DNA from: G965216695 sp965216695
Lineage (GTDB): Bacteria > Pseudomonadota > Gammaproteobacteria > Pseudomonadales > Azotimanducaceae
Assembly (NCBI GenBank): GCA_965216695.1
Contig: OZ244212.1
Coordinates: forward strand, 2,170,001-2,234,000
DNA: 64,000 nucleotides
Direction of reading: 5' to 3'
Positions 22,485-30,980 of the stretch are shown here, one piece after another. The notes beneath the pieces were generated by a model, which searched no databases, had not been told where the DNA came from, and saw only the letters and a program-made list of their open reading frames with translations. Made by a program: the position numbers and the translations under genes. Numbering within the stretch: the first letter of the stretch is position 1; the number at the start of each line of letters is the position of its first letter.

Positions 22485-23261
22485 ATGAGCATTCTCGACC
22501 AGTTCAAACTCGACGGACAGGTAGCCGTGGTAACCGGCGGCGGACGCGGTATAGGCGAAGGCATAGCACTCGGTTTAGCCGAAGCGGGCGCCGACGTCGT
22601 GGTGGCTGCGCGACGCACAAACGAGATCGAAGCCGTCGCCGAGAAGGTACGCGCGCTCGGCCGCCGCGGCCTCGCGATAACCACCGATATGATGGAGATC
22701 GAACAGGTACAGGCGCTAGCCGAGCAAACGTTCAAGGACATGGGCGCGCTCACCTGCTGGGTCAGCAACGCCGGCGGTGCCGACGACCGTGTGCCGCGCA
22801 CCTTTCTGGAAATGCCGGAACGGCAGTGGGATTTTCAGCTGAACCTGAATCTGAAAGCCGTTTGGACCGGCGCCCAGGCGGCGGGCAACATCATGAAAGA
22901 CAACGGCGGTGGCACCATCGTGAACATCTCGTCGCAGGCCGCCAACCGCGCCTCCCCCAACAACGGCCCCTATGCCGTTGCAAAGAGCGGCGTGAATAAC
23001 CTCACTCAGACGCTTGCGGTGGAGATGGCGCCGCTCGGCATCCGCGTGAACTCGGTATCGCCAGGCCCCATCCCAACCGAGGTGTTCATGGAGTTTCTGA
23101 AGCTGAAAGAAGAAGACATTCCGGCCCTTGGCAAGCAACTGGGCGTGCCGCTCGGTCGCGTAGGCACACCCGAAGACATCGCCCCTGCCGTGGTCTACCT
23201 GGCATCGCCGGCGTCCAGTTGGATGACCGGCCAGGACGTCGTGGTGAACGGCGGCTTGTAG
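22485..23261 (+). CDS. Short-chain dehydrogenase/reductase
   Basis: This 258-residue classical SDR has the cofactor motif TGGGRGIG (17-24), the NAG motif (95-97), catalytic Ser150, and YAVAK with Tyr163 and Lys167. The segment VAARR after the second strand favours NADP(H), though only weakly. It oxidises or reduces a hydroxyl or keto group, probably on the CoA ester or acid handled by the upstream ligase. A GGAG ribosome-binding site precedes the ATG. The stop TAG shares its last G with the next gene's GTG start. Confidence 0.93.
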   Translation: MSILDQFKLDGQVAVVTGGGRGIGEGIALGLAEAGADVVVAARRTNEIEAVAEKVRALGRRGLAITTDMMEIEQVQALAEQTFKDMGALTCWVSNAGGADDRVPRTFLEMPERQWDFQLNLNLKAVWTGAQAAGNIMKDNGGGTIVNISSQAANRASPNNGPYAVAKSGVNNLTQTLAVEMAPLGIRVNSVSPGPIPTEVFMEFLKLKEEDIPALGKQLGVPLGRVGTPEDIAPAVVYLASPASSWMTGQDVVVNGGL

Positions 23262-23656
23262 TGTCACTCGGCGAGCCGGAGGATGCACCCGACGGCTCCC
23301 GCGTAACGCCGCTTGTGCGCTCCGAACGCGGCAGCCTGTGTCTGGGCACGCTGCCGCCCGGAGCGGTATCCAAAACGGTCGCGCATAGAACGGTGGAGGA
23401 GTTGTGGTTCATCCGCGATGGCTCCGGGCTGTTCTTCTGCGAAGCCATCAACGCAGGGGCGCCCTTCCCGGTTCAACCCGGGCACAGCTTCGCGGTGCCG
23501 CCACGTTCGGCGTTTCAGTTCCGCAACACCGGTGATATCGATCTGGAATTCGTGATTACCACCATGCCGCCATGGCCCGGTCCGCAGGAAGCGTACCGAC
23601 CCGGTGTGTCAATGTGGGAGGAAGGTGGGAGGAAGACTAAAGCCCGTTCGCGCTAA
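23261..23656 (+). CDS. Cupin-domain protein
   Basis: A GTG at 23261, overlapping the SDR stop (TAGTG), gives 131 residues. The cupin barrel shows TVAHRTVEELWFIRDGSGLFF (motif 1, with His and Glu metal ligands) and PGHSFAVPPRSAFQFRNTG (motif 2). Motif 2 has Gln where the usual final His would be, so metal binding may be weaker. It belongs to the acyl-CoA synthetase/SDR operon and may be a small pathway enzyme or an inducer sensor. The 3' end overlaps the convergent phosphatase gene by 4 bases. Confidence 0.8.
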   Translation: MSLGEPEDAPDGSRVTPLVRSERGSLCLGTLPPGAVSKTVAHRTVEELWFIRDGSGLFFCEAINAGAPFPVQPGHSFAVPPRSAFQFRNTGDIDLEFVITTMPPWPGPQEAYRPGVSMWEEGGRKTKARSR

Positions 23657-24117
23657 GCTGCGGCGATCGCGGAGCGCTCAATCGCAAGAAAACGACGCCA
23701 CACTTCATCCATAGTCGGAGACCAGCGGTCGAGCAGCTGCGTGCGCGATTCCGCTTCGCTGCGGCCCTCTACCACCCGAAGATAGTGATACAGAAACGCC
23801 GATACCCGCGCATTGACCACGCAGTGGACCCAGACGCGGCGATGGGCGAGGGAGCGCATCACGTCACAGAAAAGGCGCAGATCGTCTACCGTGGGATCGT
23901 CGAACTTCACGGGAATGTGCACGTAGGTCATGCCCAGAGCCGTTACCAGATTGCCTTCATCCGCGATCGCGTGATCTGAATCCGCCAGCGCCAGATTGAT
24001 CACCGCCTCGAAACCGGCCTCGTGGATGGCAGCAAACTGTTCCCGCGTGGGTTGCCCGGAACAGCCGATCCGGTCGGTAATCTGTTCGAAGTGGTATATC
24101 TGCGCGAGCGCGCTCAT
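23653..24117 (-). CDS. Protein tyrosine phosphatase-like protein with CX4R loop
   Basis: This 154-residue protein has the fold pattern of the DSP/PTP-like BLH phosphatases: ITDRIGCSGQPTREQFAAIHEAGFEAVINLAL, then YVHIPV and VHCVVNARVSAF. The loop has Cys99 and Arg104, CX4R rather than the standard CX5R of tyrosine phosphatases. The protein at 54147 has the same spacing, so this looks like a family trait rather than a mutation. Activity is likely altered and the substrate is unknown. No signal peptide, so cytoplasmic. Confidence 0.8.
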   Translation of the reverse strand: MSALAQIYHFEQITDRIGCSGQPTREQFAAIHEAGFEAVINLALADSDHAIADEGNLVTALGMTYVHIPVKFDDPTVDDLRLFCDVMRSLAHRRVWVHCVVNARVSAFLYHYLRVVEGRSEAESRTQLLDRWSPTMDEVWRRFLAIERSAIAAA

Positions 24118-24276
24118 GGTCGTATCTCAAGGACGTTGGAGGTACTTTACCGAAATTTGCCGCCGTCTGGATCGCAATTTTGTGATCCGGTTCTCACCCG
24201 CACCACGAACACGGTCGGCTGTACCCGCCGCTGCGCTCGCGTTGAGCGCCGCCGGTCTTCGGAGTAGGCTCAAGTT

Positions 24277-25524
24277 ATGAACAGCTATCTCGAACACCAC
24301 TCGCTCGCCGACCCGGACGTTCAGGAAGACCCCGAAGCGTACTACGCGGCACTGCACACCCAGCCCATCTACTTCGATCCGAACCTCGGCGTGCATATCT
24401 GTTCCACGTACCCCGAGATGCGCGAGATACTGCGCGACACCGTGCGGTTTTCCAGTGTGGGCAGTCAGACGATGGATGCGCTCAGGGAACCGCCGCCCGA
24501 GGCCATCGCCATTCGCGACTCCGGCTATGCCCGCGTGGACACGCTGGTTACCTGCGACCCGCCCAGGCACACGCGCGTGCGCGAAATGATGAATCCGCCG
24601 TTTCGCCGCCGCCAGATTGAACGCCTGGTGCCGCGCATCCGCGAAATCGTCAACACGGCGATCGACGGTTTCATCGACCAGGGCCAATGCAACATTGTGG
24701 ACGATCTGGCCATTCCGGTGCCGATCACGGTGATCGCGGAGATGCTCGGCCTGCCACACGAGATGACGCCGGACATAAAGCGGTGGTCGGACGCATCGGT
24801 GGAGCCGCTCGGCATGATGGTCAGCGACCAACGTCTGATTGAGTGCGCCCGGGAGATAAAGGCGTTTCAGGACTGCATCGTGGCCGAGCTCGAGTCCCGC
24901 AGAGATCAACCGCGGGACGATCTGTTGACCCACCTCGCCCAGGCGCGCGACGCGGACGGTAGCCTGCTTACTGTTGAAGAACAGCTGTCGATCACACAAC
25001 AACTGTTGGTTGCAGGCAACGAAACCACCACCAACGGTATAGCTGCCGGCGCGCAGCTTCTGGTGAACCACCCACAAACCCACCGCGCCATTGCCGACGA
25101 CCCCACTAAGGCGATCGCGTTCACCAATGAAGTACTGCGCCTCGAATCTCCGGTGCAGGGACTCTTCCGAATCGTCGCCCAGGAAACCGAGATTGCAGGC
25201 GTTCGACTGCCCAAGGGTGCACGCGTCATGTGCCGCTTTGCTGCCGCAAATCGCGACCCCGGAAAGTACGCAGAACCCAACGAACTCGATCTGTGCCGGC
25301 GCAACACCGGAACGCACGTTGCGTTCGGCGCCGGCATTCATCACTGCATAGGCGCTAACCTCGCGCGCGAGGAAATGAATCAGACCTTCGCGTTATTGTG
25401 CGCGCGCACGTCAGACCTTGCCTTCGCGCCCGGCAAAAACGACTTCGCCCACCACCCGTCGATGGTGCTGCGCGGGTTGAAAGCGCTGCACATTACCTTT
25501 CACCAAACGGAGCCGACGCCATGA
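24277..25524 (+). CDS. Cytochrome P450
   Basis: This 415-residue P450 has I-helix VAGNETTTNG, ExxR EVLRLESP, and haem loop FGAGIHHCIGANLAREEM. It is of the bacterial soluble class and shares the N-E-T-T-T helix with the P450 at 14796. The two differ in length and N-terminus, so they are not a recent tandem copy. The gene overlaps the next one by ATGA, forming a two-gene operon with a VOC protein. The substrate is unknown; the setting with CoA ligase and SDR suggests breakdown of a hydrophobic compound. Confidence 0.95.
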   Translation: MNSYLEHHSLADPDVQEDPEAYYAALHTQPIYFDPNLGVHICSTYPEMREILRDTVRFSSVGSQTMDALREPPPEAIAIRDSGYARVDTLVTCDPPRHTRVREMMNPPFRRRQIERLVPRIREIVNTAIDGFIDQGQCNIVDDLAIPVPITVIAEMLGLPHEMTPDIKRWSDASVEPLGMMVSDQRLIECAREIKAFQDCIVAELESRRDQPRDDLLTHLAQARDADGSLLTVEEQLSITQQLLVAGNETTTNGIAAGAQLLVNHPQTHRAIADDPTKAIAFTNEVLRLESPVQGLFRIVAQETEIAGVRLPKGARVMCRFAAANRDPGKYAEPNELDLCRRNTGTHVAFGAGIHHCIGANLAREEMNQTFALLCARTSDLAFAPGKNDFAHHPSMVLRGLKALHITFHQTEPTP

Positions 25525-26057
25525 GCACGCCAACGGACCGCACGATTCTGCAGAACGCCTGGGTAACGGACGACGCCGAAGCGCTGGCGCAGAAGTGGGT
25601 GAACGAGATGGGCGTGGGCCCGTTCTACTTTTCCGAGTACGGGCCGCAACTCAGCGACATCCGCTACCGTGGTGAACCCGGCGAGCTCTCGATGATTGTA
25701 GCGATTGGTCAGGCCGGTCCGGTGCAGATCGAACTGATACAGCCAACAACCAGCGCCCCATGCGCGTATCGCGACAGCGTCGCCGCAGGAACCATGGGCT
25801 TTCACCACATATGTGTTTGGACCCACGACATCGACGCAGACACCCGGCACATGGAAAGCCTGGGTTACGCCACCGCCAACGCGGGTAATGCGGGCTTTGC
25901 CCGCTTCGCGTACTACGACACGCGACCGCTGATGGGTTGCATGCTGGAGGTAGTGGAGCGCTTACCGGAGGTGGAAAGTATGTTCGGCGCAATCGCGGAG
26001 CAGGGCAACAACTGGGACGGCTCGAGGCCGATGCGCGACTCGTCCGAGCTACGCTGA
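25521..26057 (+). CDS. VOC/glyoxalase-superfamily protein
   Basis: The ATG at 25521 overlaps the P450 stop. The 178-residue protein shows the VOC pattern: GPFYFSEY, then VQIELIQP (metal ligand Glu), GFHHICVWTHDIDADTRHMESLGY (His ligand) and CMLEVVERLP (Glu ligand). The spacing resembles methylmalonyl-CoA epimerase-like members, but the enzyme class is open (epimerase, dioxygenase or lyase). It is translationally coupled to the P450, so the two probably act on the same pathway. Its 3' end overlaps the convergent hydrolase by 9 bases. Confidence 0.85.
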   Translation: MSTPTDRTILQNAWVTDDAEALAQKWVNEMGVGPFYFSEYGPQLSDIRYRGEPGELSMIVAIGQAGPVQIELIQPTTSAPCAYRDSVAAGTMGFHHICVWTHDIDADTRHMESLGYATANAGNAGFARFAYYDTRPLMGCMLEVVERLPEVESMFGAIAEQGNNWDGSRPMRDSSELR

Positions 26058-26996
26058 TTCCGCTTGCTGCACGTTAACGGCGGGCGTATTCGCGTCCAGC
26101 CAATTGAGCAGATCCGATATCACTTCCGCACGATTCGTTTCGTTGAACATTTCGTGACGGCCGCCCGAATACCAGCGTAACTCCACATTGCTGACACCGG
26201 CTTTGCGGTAACGGTCCACCATGCGTTCTATGTTTTTCTGCTGGCCATTCACCGGATCTTCGGTACCGGCAAAAACGTACATCGGTAGATCTTTGGGGAT
26301 CTTTGCAATACAGCCCTTGCTCTGCGCGTGCGCGGCACCGCGAAACAGGTCGCGCACGGACCGGGCGGCCACCACGAAGCCGCATTGCGTGTCTTCCACG
26401 TACTTGGCTACCTCGTCGGGGTCCCTCGACAGCCACTCGAATCCCGACGCGCCCGGTCCGTCGAACGGCTTGTTGGAGTTGCCGAACAGCAGGTTCTGCA
26501 GCACGTCGCTCGAACGTCCGTCCGGCAAACGCCAGGCCTCGAAACCGACGATGGCGCGGGAAACCAGGCGCATGATGCCGGGCGCGTTGAACCCCGGAGA
26601 ACCCGACAGCACCAGCGCATCGATCGACGCGCCGTAGCGCGTAATGTAGAGCTGAGCCAGCATGGCGCCCATGCTGTGTCCGAGTAACACCAGCGGCCGG
26701 TCAGGCGCCTGGGCGCGCGCATACTGGTTGAGCTCGTAGGCATCCGCCAGTACCCGGTTCCAGCCGTCGGCACCCATGTCGCCCAGACTGCCGGCATCGG
26801 TGTTGCCGTGACCGCGATGATCGTTGGCCACCACAAAGTAGCCCTGTTCGTTCAGCGCATTCGCAACGGCATCGTAGCGCCGGGCATGCTCTCCCATGCC
26901 GTGCGCAATGTGAATGACCGCGCGCGGCTCGGCCACCGGCCACGCATAGCCCTGCACCGGCACGCCGTCGCTAGCGTGCAGAGTAAAGGTTTCCAT
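26049..26996 (-). CDS. Alpha/beta hydrolase, monoacylglycerol lipase-like
   Basis: This 315-residue protein has an oxyanion/HG motif (IHIAHGMGEHARRY), the nucleophile elbow LLGHSMGAMLAQ (Ser), Asp in FAGTEDPVN and His in SGGRHEMFNE. The serine-aligned pattern matches the Hydrolase_4 / lysophospholipase family that cleaves monoacylglycerols or related esters. It stands next to the PHA and wax-ester genes, so a role in lipid mobilisation is possible but inferred. It is 7 bp downstream of phaR on the same strand, suggesting co-transcription. Confidence 0.9.
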   Translation of the reverse strand: METFTLHASDGVPVQGYAWPVAEPRAVIHIAHGMGEHARRYDAVANALNEQGYFVVANDHRGHGNTDAGSLGDMGADGWNRVLADAYELNQYARAQAPDRPLVLLGHSMGAMLAQLYITRYGASIDALVLSGSPGFNAPGIMRLVSRAIVGFEAWRLPDGRSSDVLQNLLFGNSNKPFDGPGASGFEWLSRDPDEVAKYVEDTQCGFVVAARSVRDLFRGAAHAQSKGCIAKIPKDLPMYVFAGTEDPVNGQQKNIERMVDRYRKAGVSNVELRWYSGGRHEMFNETNRAEVISDLLNWLDANTPAVNVQQAESA

Positions 26997-27003
26997 CGTT
27001 CGT

Positions 27004-27456
27004 CTATCTCTCTCGTTCGCCCGCTGCGTTGTCCGCCGGTTCTTTGCCCGGGGCGCTGAACGGGTCTCGGGTTGGATCGAGCGCCTGGCGCATCAGGTTG
27101 AGCGGATTCATGTCGTTCAACGCCTTCAGGTGCGCCCGGAACTGATCCTGATGCTCCAGAAACGACACTATGCTCTGTTCTATATAGCGGGACACCACGC
27201 CGCCGAGCCGATTACCGTAGAAGCGGATAATCTGTTCGATCGCGCGGTTGGTGAGTACCGTTTCGTGCCCTTCGGCTTCCTGCTCCGCAAGAATCTGCAA
27301 CAGCACACTGCGGGTGATGTCGCTGCCGTCCTTGCTGTCGGCAACTTCGATGCTCTCGCCACTCACGATCAGTTTTCGTACGTCCTCTATGGTTACGTAC
27401 TTGCTGTCCGTAGTGTCGTAGAGACGACGATTCGGGTATTTCTTGAGTTTGTGCAC
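27004..27456 (-). CDS. phaR: PHA synthesis repressor PhaR
   Basis: A GTG start gives 150 residues. The N-terminal DNA-binding domain is very typical: LKKYPNRRLYDTTDSKYVTIEDV. The PHB accumulation domain follows (SVLLQILAEQE, LTNRAIEQIIRFYGN). PhaR binds PHA granules and, when free, represses phasin and other pha genes. Candidate TGCA-N-TGCA operators lie upstream of genes at 28906, 34559 and 37658. The C-terminal 30 residues are variable. The gene is followed by an esterase-type hydrolase on the same strand. Confidence 0.95.
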   Translation of the reverse strand: MHKLKKYPNRRLYDTTDSKYVTIEDVRKLIVSGESIEVADSKDGSDITRSVLLQILAEQEAEGHETVLTNRAIEQIIRFYGNRLGGVVSRYIEQSIVSFLEHQDQFRAHLKALNDMNPLNLMRQALDPTRDPFSAPGKEPADNAAGERER

Positions 27457-27558
27457 TGTCCCTGCCTGCTCTGAGTTTCACCCCTGTTTTGTGGGTGTTC
27501 TAGTGCCGCTGCTTCGCGTTCAATTCTACCGCTCGCGGCCGGCGGCAACCGCTGTCTT

Positions 27559-28311
27559 TCAGGCGGTGGCTTGCCGGTGCGGCGAGTCGGGCTCCGGGTA
27601 AATCCAGCGGCGGGCACCCCGGGTACGATCGAAGGGCTGCCATTCGTCCGGATCCTGTGCCAGCCGGTCCGCTACAACATGCAATACGTCCGGATTGAGC
27701 GCCATACCGCTGTGGCTGCCGCACACTCTCACGTTCTCGGAATTCTCGGACTCCAATTCGATGCACGTTCGCCAGGCAACAACGCCGTCGCGCCGGCTGT
27801 ATATTGCCGTGGTAGGTATCGGCAACGGTGCTTGCGGATCCACCGGCGGCATGCGTTCTCGCATCTCTTCCACCGAAAGTCCCGACATCATCTCGAACAA
27901 TTGCGCAACGAACGGATTGGTCGATTCGCTGCCGGTGGCGGCAAACGGGCTGCCCAGCGTAATGACCGTGCGTACCGCGTCCGGAAACTGGCGGGCAATC
28001 TCGCGAGAGAACACGCCGCCCAGACTCTGGCCCACCAGCGAAATGGGAACGCCATACGCCTGGTGCGCCCGGTAGAAGCGTCGCGCCGCGCCTTCCAGCA
28101 GTTCGGGCCTGCCGGTGTTCTGACCTTGCAGCCACGGCAATACGGTATACCCCAATCGGGTAAGAAAGCGCCTCAACATCAGTGTTGACTCATCACCGGC
28201 GGAGAACCCCGGCAGCACCATCACCGGATGGCCGTCGCCCCGAGGTGCGTTGCTCACAAGAATCCGCCAAGCCCAGGAAAGCATGGACATCTCGAACATG
28301 ACCCGCGGCAT
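27559..28311 (-). CDS. Alpha/beta hydrolase of the PHA/wax locus (copy 1)
   Basis: From ATG 28311 the protein has 250 residues (a TTG at 28428 would add 39). Motifs are GHPVMVLPGFSAGDEST, the nucleophile LVGQSLGGVFS (Gly-Gln-Ser-Leu-Gly), TLGSPF, and the C-terminal IYSRRDGVVAW and SHSGMALNPDVLHVVADRLA. The protein at 34853 (minus) shares GDESTLMLRRF/DDDSTWLLRRF, TLGSPF/V and the SH-GM ending, so these are paralogs. It may be an esterase or acyltransferase. Its start lies 184 bp from the PhaR-like site at 28495. Confidence 0.82.
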   Translation of the reverse strand: MPRVMFEMSMLSWAWRILVSNAPRGDGHPVMVLPGFSAGDESTLMLRRFLTRLGYTVLPWLQGQNTGRPELLEGAARRFYRAHQAYGVPISLVGQSLGGVFSREIARQFPDAVRTVITLGSPFAATGSESTNPFVAQLFEMMSGLSVEEMRERMPPVDPQAPLPIPTTAIYSRRDGVVAWRTCIELESENSENVRVCGSHSGMALNPDVLHVVADRLAQDPDEWQPFDRTRGARRWIYPEPDSPHRQATA

Positions 28312-28905
28312 TTCGCCAATAGAGTCGACGAACGACGGCCCGCTGTTCCTATTTGGTGCCTGCTCCGGACCCCTCTTGTCCCGGCCTCTTTCCGACCGTC
28401 TCAGAGCCTGGTGCGTGATTCGCAACAACTACACCACCTCGCGGTTTCGACGACCCATAGTCGCGGCTTCGTGGCCCCGGGTCAAACATTTTGTTGCAAT
28501 GCAATATTTGAATAATGTATCCCTGGATAATATAATTCCTTCATTCCGGTGGGCCGAGCGATGCGCGAATCGTGCACCGCACAAACGTCGAGTGTTTGCA
28601 GCTGCGCCACACGGCTGGGGTCGGCAGGTTTTCAAGGGAACATTCGTAGGGGGCATCTGGACATCCGTCTACAACGCGCTCGTGAGCCCGTTTTACGAGC
28701 CTGCGCCAGATTCTCGCCGAAACGGCGCGGTCGCGCCGCCACCTGCATCACGGCCCTACGAAGACAGTTTATTTGACGTAACGGCAACCCGCTATGTACG
28801 GATTGCCATTTACCAGCGCCGGCGGCTGCAGCATGAGAGACTCGAGCGAACGGCAGTACGCCACTACACGAACGACTATCCGAACAACAACAAGGGAGAT
28901 AGGCC
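28312..28905. promoter_or_regulatory. Divergent regulatory region upstream of the PHA synthase genes
   Basis: This 594-bp stretch between divergent genes shows no convincing coding sequence. The 259-codon plus-strand frame crossing it is an artefact of GC-rich DNA. It contains an AT-rich promoter-like patch (about 28489-28545) with a TGCA-A-TGCA palindrome at 28495-28503. The long leader before phaE suggests a distant promoter or a processed leader. Confidence 0.45.
28495..28503. promoter_or_regulatory. Candidate PhaR operator 1 (TGCAATGCA)
   Basis: The sequence is TTGCAATGCAA at 28494-28504, a TGC-rich palindrome of the kind PhaR repressors are reported to bind. It lies 403 bp before the phaE start and 184 bp before the hydrolase start. 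Similar sites are at 34666 and 37712. The short motif can occur by chance about once in 64 kb. Confidence 0.5.
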
Positions 28906-29313
28906 ATGGCTGACAACAACTCGCACGATCCCAGCAAGGCGTTTCAGGAGATGGTCACGCAGTGGGAACGCAATTTCGATGCGTTCGCCAATCAGTTCAT
29001 GGGGACCGAGGGCTTCAGCCAGGCCATGAACGAGTTTCAGAAAGCCCAGCTGAATCTCCAATCGATGTTCGCCAACGCAATGAATCAGCAACTTCTGGCG
29101 TTCAACATGCCCACTCGGGAGGACATCGTTCGTCTGGGTGAGAACATTCAGCGTCTGGAGCGGCGGATGGATGGAATCGAATCAGGGCTTGAGGAACTGA
29201 CGAGTAAGGCCAACAAAAAGCGTAAGCCGAAGAAGGCCAAACCCAATCGTTCAAGACAACCACCAGCCGAGTACGAAGCACCGCAGACTCAGGCGGAGAA
29301 GACCGATGAGTGA
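28906..29313 (+). CDS. phaE: Short PhaE-like subunit of PHA synthase
   Basis: This 135-residue hydrophilic helical protein begins with an amphipathic helix (KAFQEMVTQWERNFDAFANQF). Then follows NMPTREDIVRLGENIQRLERRMDGIE, a coiled-coil segment like the C-terminal part of class III PhaE subunits. The tail is Lys/Pro-rich. Class III PhaE is usually about 350 residues, so this is a much shorter version, closer in size to class IV PhaR subunits. The phaC start overlaps its last codons. It probably binds PhaC and aids granule attachment. The gene name is by analogy. Confidence 0.7.
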   Translation: MADNNSHDPSKAFQEMVTQWERNFDAFANQFMGTEGFSQAMNEFQKAQLNLQSMFANAMNQQLLAFNMPTREDIVRLGENIQRLERRMDGIESGLEELTSKANKKRKPKKAKPNRSRQPPAEYEAPQTQAEKTDE

Positions 29314-30379
29314 TACCGCAACCGATACGCTGCAGACGCAGTTGCGCGAGAATCTGGAACGCGCGATGCAACGCACCGCCCGTGGCCTCGCAATCGCCAA
29401 CGCCGCACCTCAGCCCGTGGGACTGACCCCGAAGGAGACACTCTACGAACGGGGCACGCTGCGGCTGTACCACTATCTGCCCCAATCCGACGACGTCTAC
29501 CGTGTGCCTGTGCTGTTGGTGATGGCAACGACCAACAAAGCGTACGTATTCGATCTGGCACCCGGGCAAAGCATGATCGAATATCTGTTGCAACACGGAT
29601 TCGACGTGTACGCCATCGACTGGGAACCTCCCCAACCGGAAGAACGCGGACTCACGCTCGAAGACTACACGCAGGATTTCATTCCGCGGTGCATCAGCCG
29701 CATGCAGGACGACAGCGGCGAGCAGGACGTGTCGGTAATCGGTTACTGCATGGGCGGCGTACTATCGCTCATCTATGCGGCAACGAACGCCGACGGGCCC
29801 TTGAAGAACCTCGTGTGCCTAACGACGCCTGTAGACTGGCATGAAATGGGTCTGGCAAAGATCTGGAACGACCCGCGCTTCTTCGACGTGGACCAGCTCG
29901 CCGATACGCTCGGCGTAATTCCGGCCGACATGGTCACGCAGATGTTCGAGATGCAGCGACCCGCGCAGCGCGTTGCCGGCCAACTGCGCTTGTGGGATCA
30001 GATTTTCGACGACCAGTTTGTCCGCTCGTACCGTGCGTTTCAGCGCTGGGGCGACGAAACGCTGCCCCTCGCAGGCGAGTATATGCGTCAGACCACGAAA
30101 GAACTGGCGTGGGGCAACAAGTTGTACACCGGCGAGCTGATGGTGGGCGGCAAGAACGCGAACCTGGCCAACATTACTGTGCCATTGCTGAGCTGCGTGG
30201 CTCAGCACGACCACCTGGCGCCGCGCGAATCGACCGAACCACTGCTGCGCCTGGTGGGTTCCGAAGACAAAGAAGAAGTGCTGCTGAAAGGCGGTCACGT
30301 GAGCTTGATCGCCGGGCCGAATGCGATTCGCCGCATGTGGCCCAAGCTCGAATCCTGGCTGGCGGTGCGTTCCACATGA
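29306..30379 (+). CDS. phaC: Class III-type poly(3-hydroxyalkanoate) synthase PhaC
   Basis: This 357-residue protein has the PHA synthase lipase-like box GYCMGG with Cys148, an Asp at 302 (HDHLAP) and a His at 331 (GGHVSLIAG), the expected catalytic triad. The length of about 355 residues matches class III rather than class I synthases (about 590). It polymerises 3-hydroxyacyl-CoA into storage polyester at granules. The start overlaps phaE (ATGAGTGA) and the stop overlaps the GNAT gene (ATGA), so the genes are coupled. Confidence 0.93.
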   Translation: MSDTATDTLQTQLRENLERAMQRTARGLAIANAAPQPVGLTPKETLYERGTLRLYHYLPQSDDVYRVPVLLVMATTNKAYVFDLAPGQSMIEYLLQHGFDVYAIDWEPPQPEERGLTLEDYTQDFIPRCISRMQDDSGEQDVSVIGYCMGGVLSLIYAATNADGPLKNLVCLTTPVDWHEMGLAKIWNDPRFFDVDQLADTLGVIPADMVTQMFEMQRPAQRVAGQLRLWDQIFDDQFVRSYRAFQRWGDETLPLAGEYMRQTTKELAWGNKLYTGELMVGGKNANLANITVPLLSCVAQHDHLAPRESTEPLLRLVGSEDKEEVLLKGGHVSLIAGPNAIRRMWPKLESWLAVRST

Positions 30380-30975
30380 TCAGCGAGCTTCGCGCCCGCT
30401 ATCCGCGCCAGGTTCGCGCCAACGACGAGCACCACCAGATCCGCATGATCGACGCGTCCCAAGGCGACACGCTGCTCGCGTTTTCCGCGACGGTTGCGCC
30501 CGACGACCTGCTGTTTCTGCGCCGCGACATCCGCCATCCACGCGTAATGGAGGCCTGGATGCAGGGGGTTGCAGACGAAGAAATCGTGAGCCTGGCATTG
30601 TGCCGCGACGACACCATCATCGGCTGCTCCGCCGTTGTTACCGATCCGCATTCGTTCTCGCCGCATGTGGGTGACGTTCGCGTTTTACTCGCCGCCAACG
30701 AACAGTCGCATGGGCTGGGCCGCGATCTGATCCAGGAGAGTTTTCTGGTGGCGCTCGCGATGAATCTCAAAAAATTGACGGTTCGCATGACCACGAATCA
30801 ACGGGCCGCGATGACCGTGTTCGAAGACCTCGGTTTCAAGGCCGAAGCATTGCTGAAGGATCACGTTTGCGACGCCGAAGGCACACTGCACGATCTGGTG
30901 ATCATGAGCCACGATGTGGATGCCGTGCGCGCCCGCATGGAGCTGTATGGGATGGACGAGCTGGCTGCCGACTAA
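30376..30975 (+). CDS. GNAT-family acetyltransferase of the PHA/wax locus (copy 1)
   Basis: From ATG 30376 (overlapping the phaC stop) the protein has 199 residues. The core is VRVLLAANEQSHGLGRDLIQESF, with a Q/G-x-G-x-G/A acetyl-CoA loop reading SHGLGRDL, then LKKLTVRMTTNQRAAMTVFEDLGFK. Its ending (LLKDHVCDAEGTLHDLVIMSHDVDAV) is nearly the same as in the protein at 35543, showing paralogy. The substrate is unknown. Tight coupling to phaC suggests a role in granule regulation or precursor handling, which is inferred. Confidence 0.85.
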   Translation: MISELRARYPRQVRANDEHHQIRMIDASQGDTLLAFSATVAPDDLLFLRRDIRHPRVMEAWMQGVADEEIVSLALCRDDTIIGCSAVVTDPHSFSPHVGDVRVLLAANEQSHGLGRDLIQESFLVALAMNLKKLTVRMTTNQRAAMTVFEDLGFKAEALLKDHVCDAEGTLHDLVIMSHDVDAVRARMELYGMDELAAD

Positions 30976-30980
30976 CCTTG

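Noticed and set aside
28250..29029. 259-codon plus-strand ORF across the divergent region before phaE
   Set aside because: It overlaps the hydrolase, the promoter region and phaE in other frames. Its composition (many Arg, Pro, Ser) is typical of a shadow frame in GC-rich DNA.
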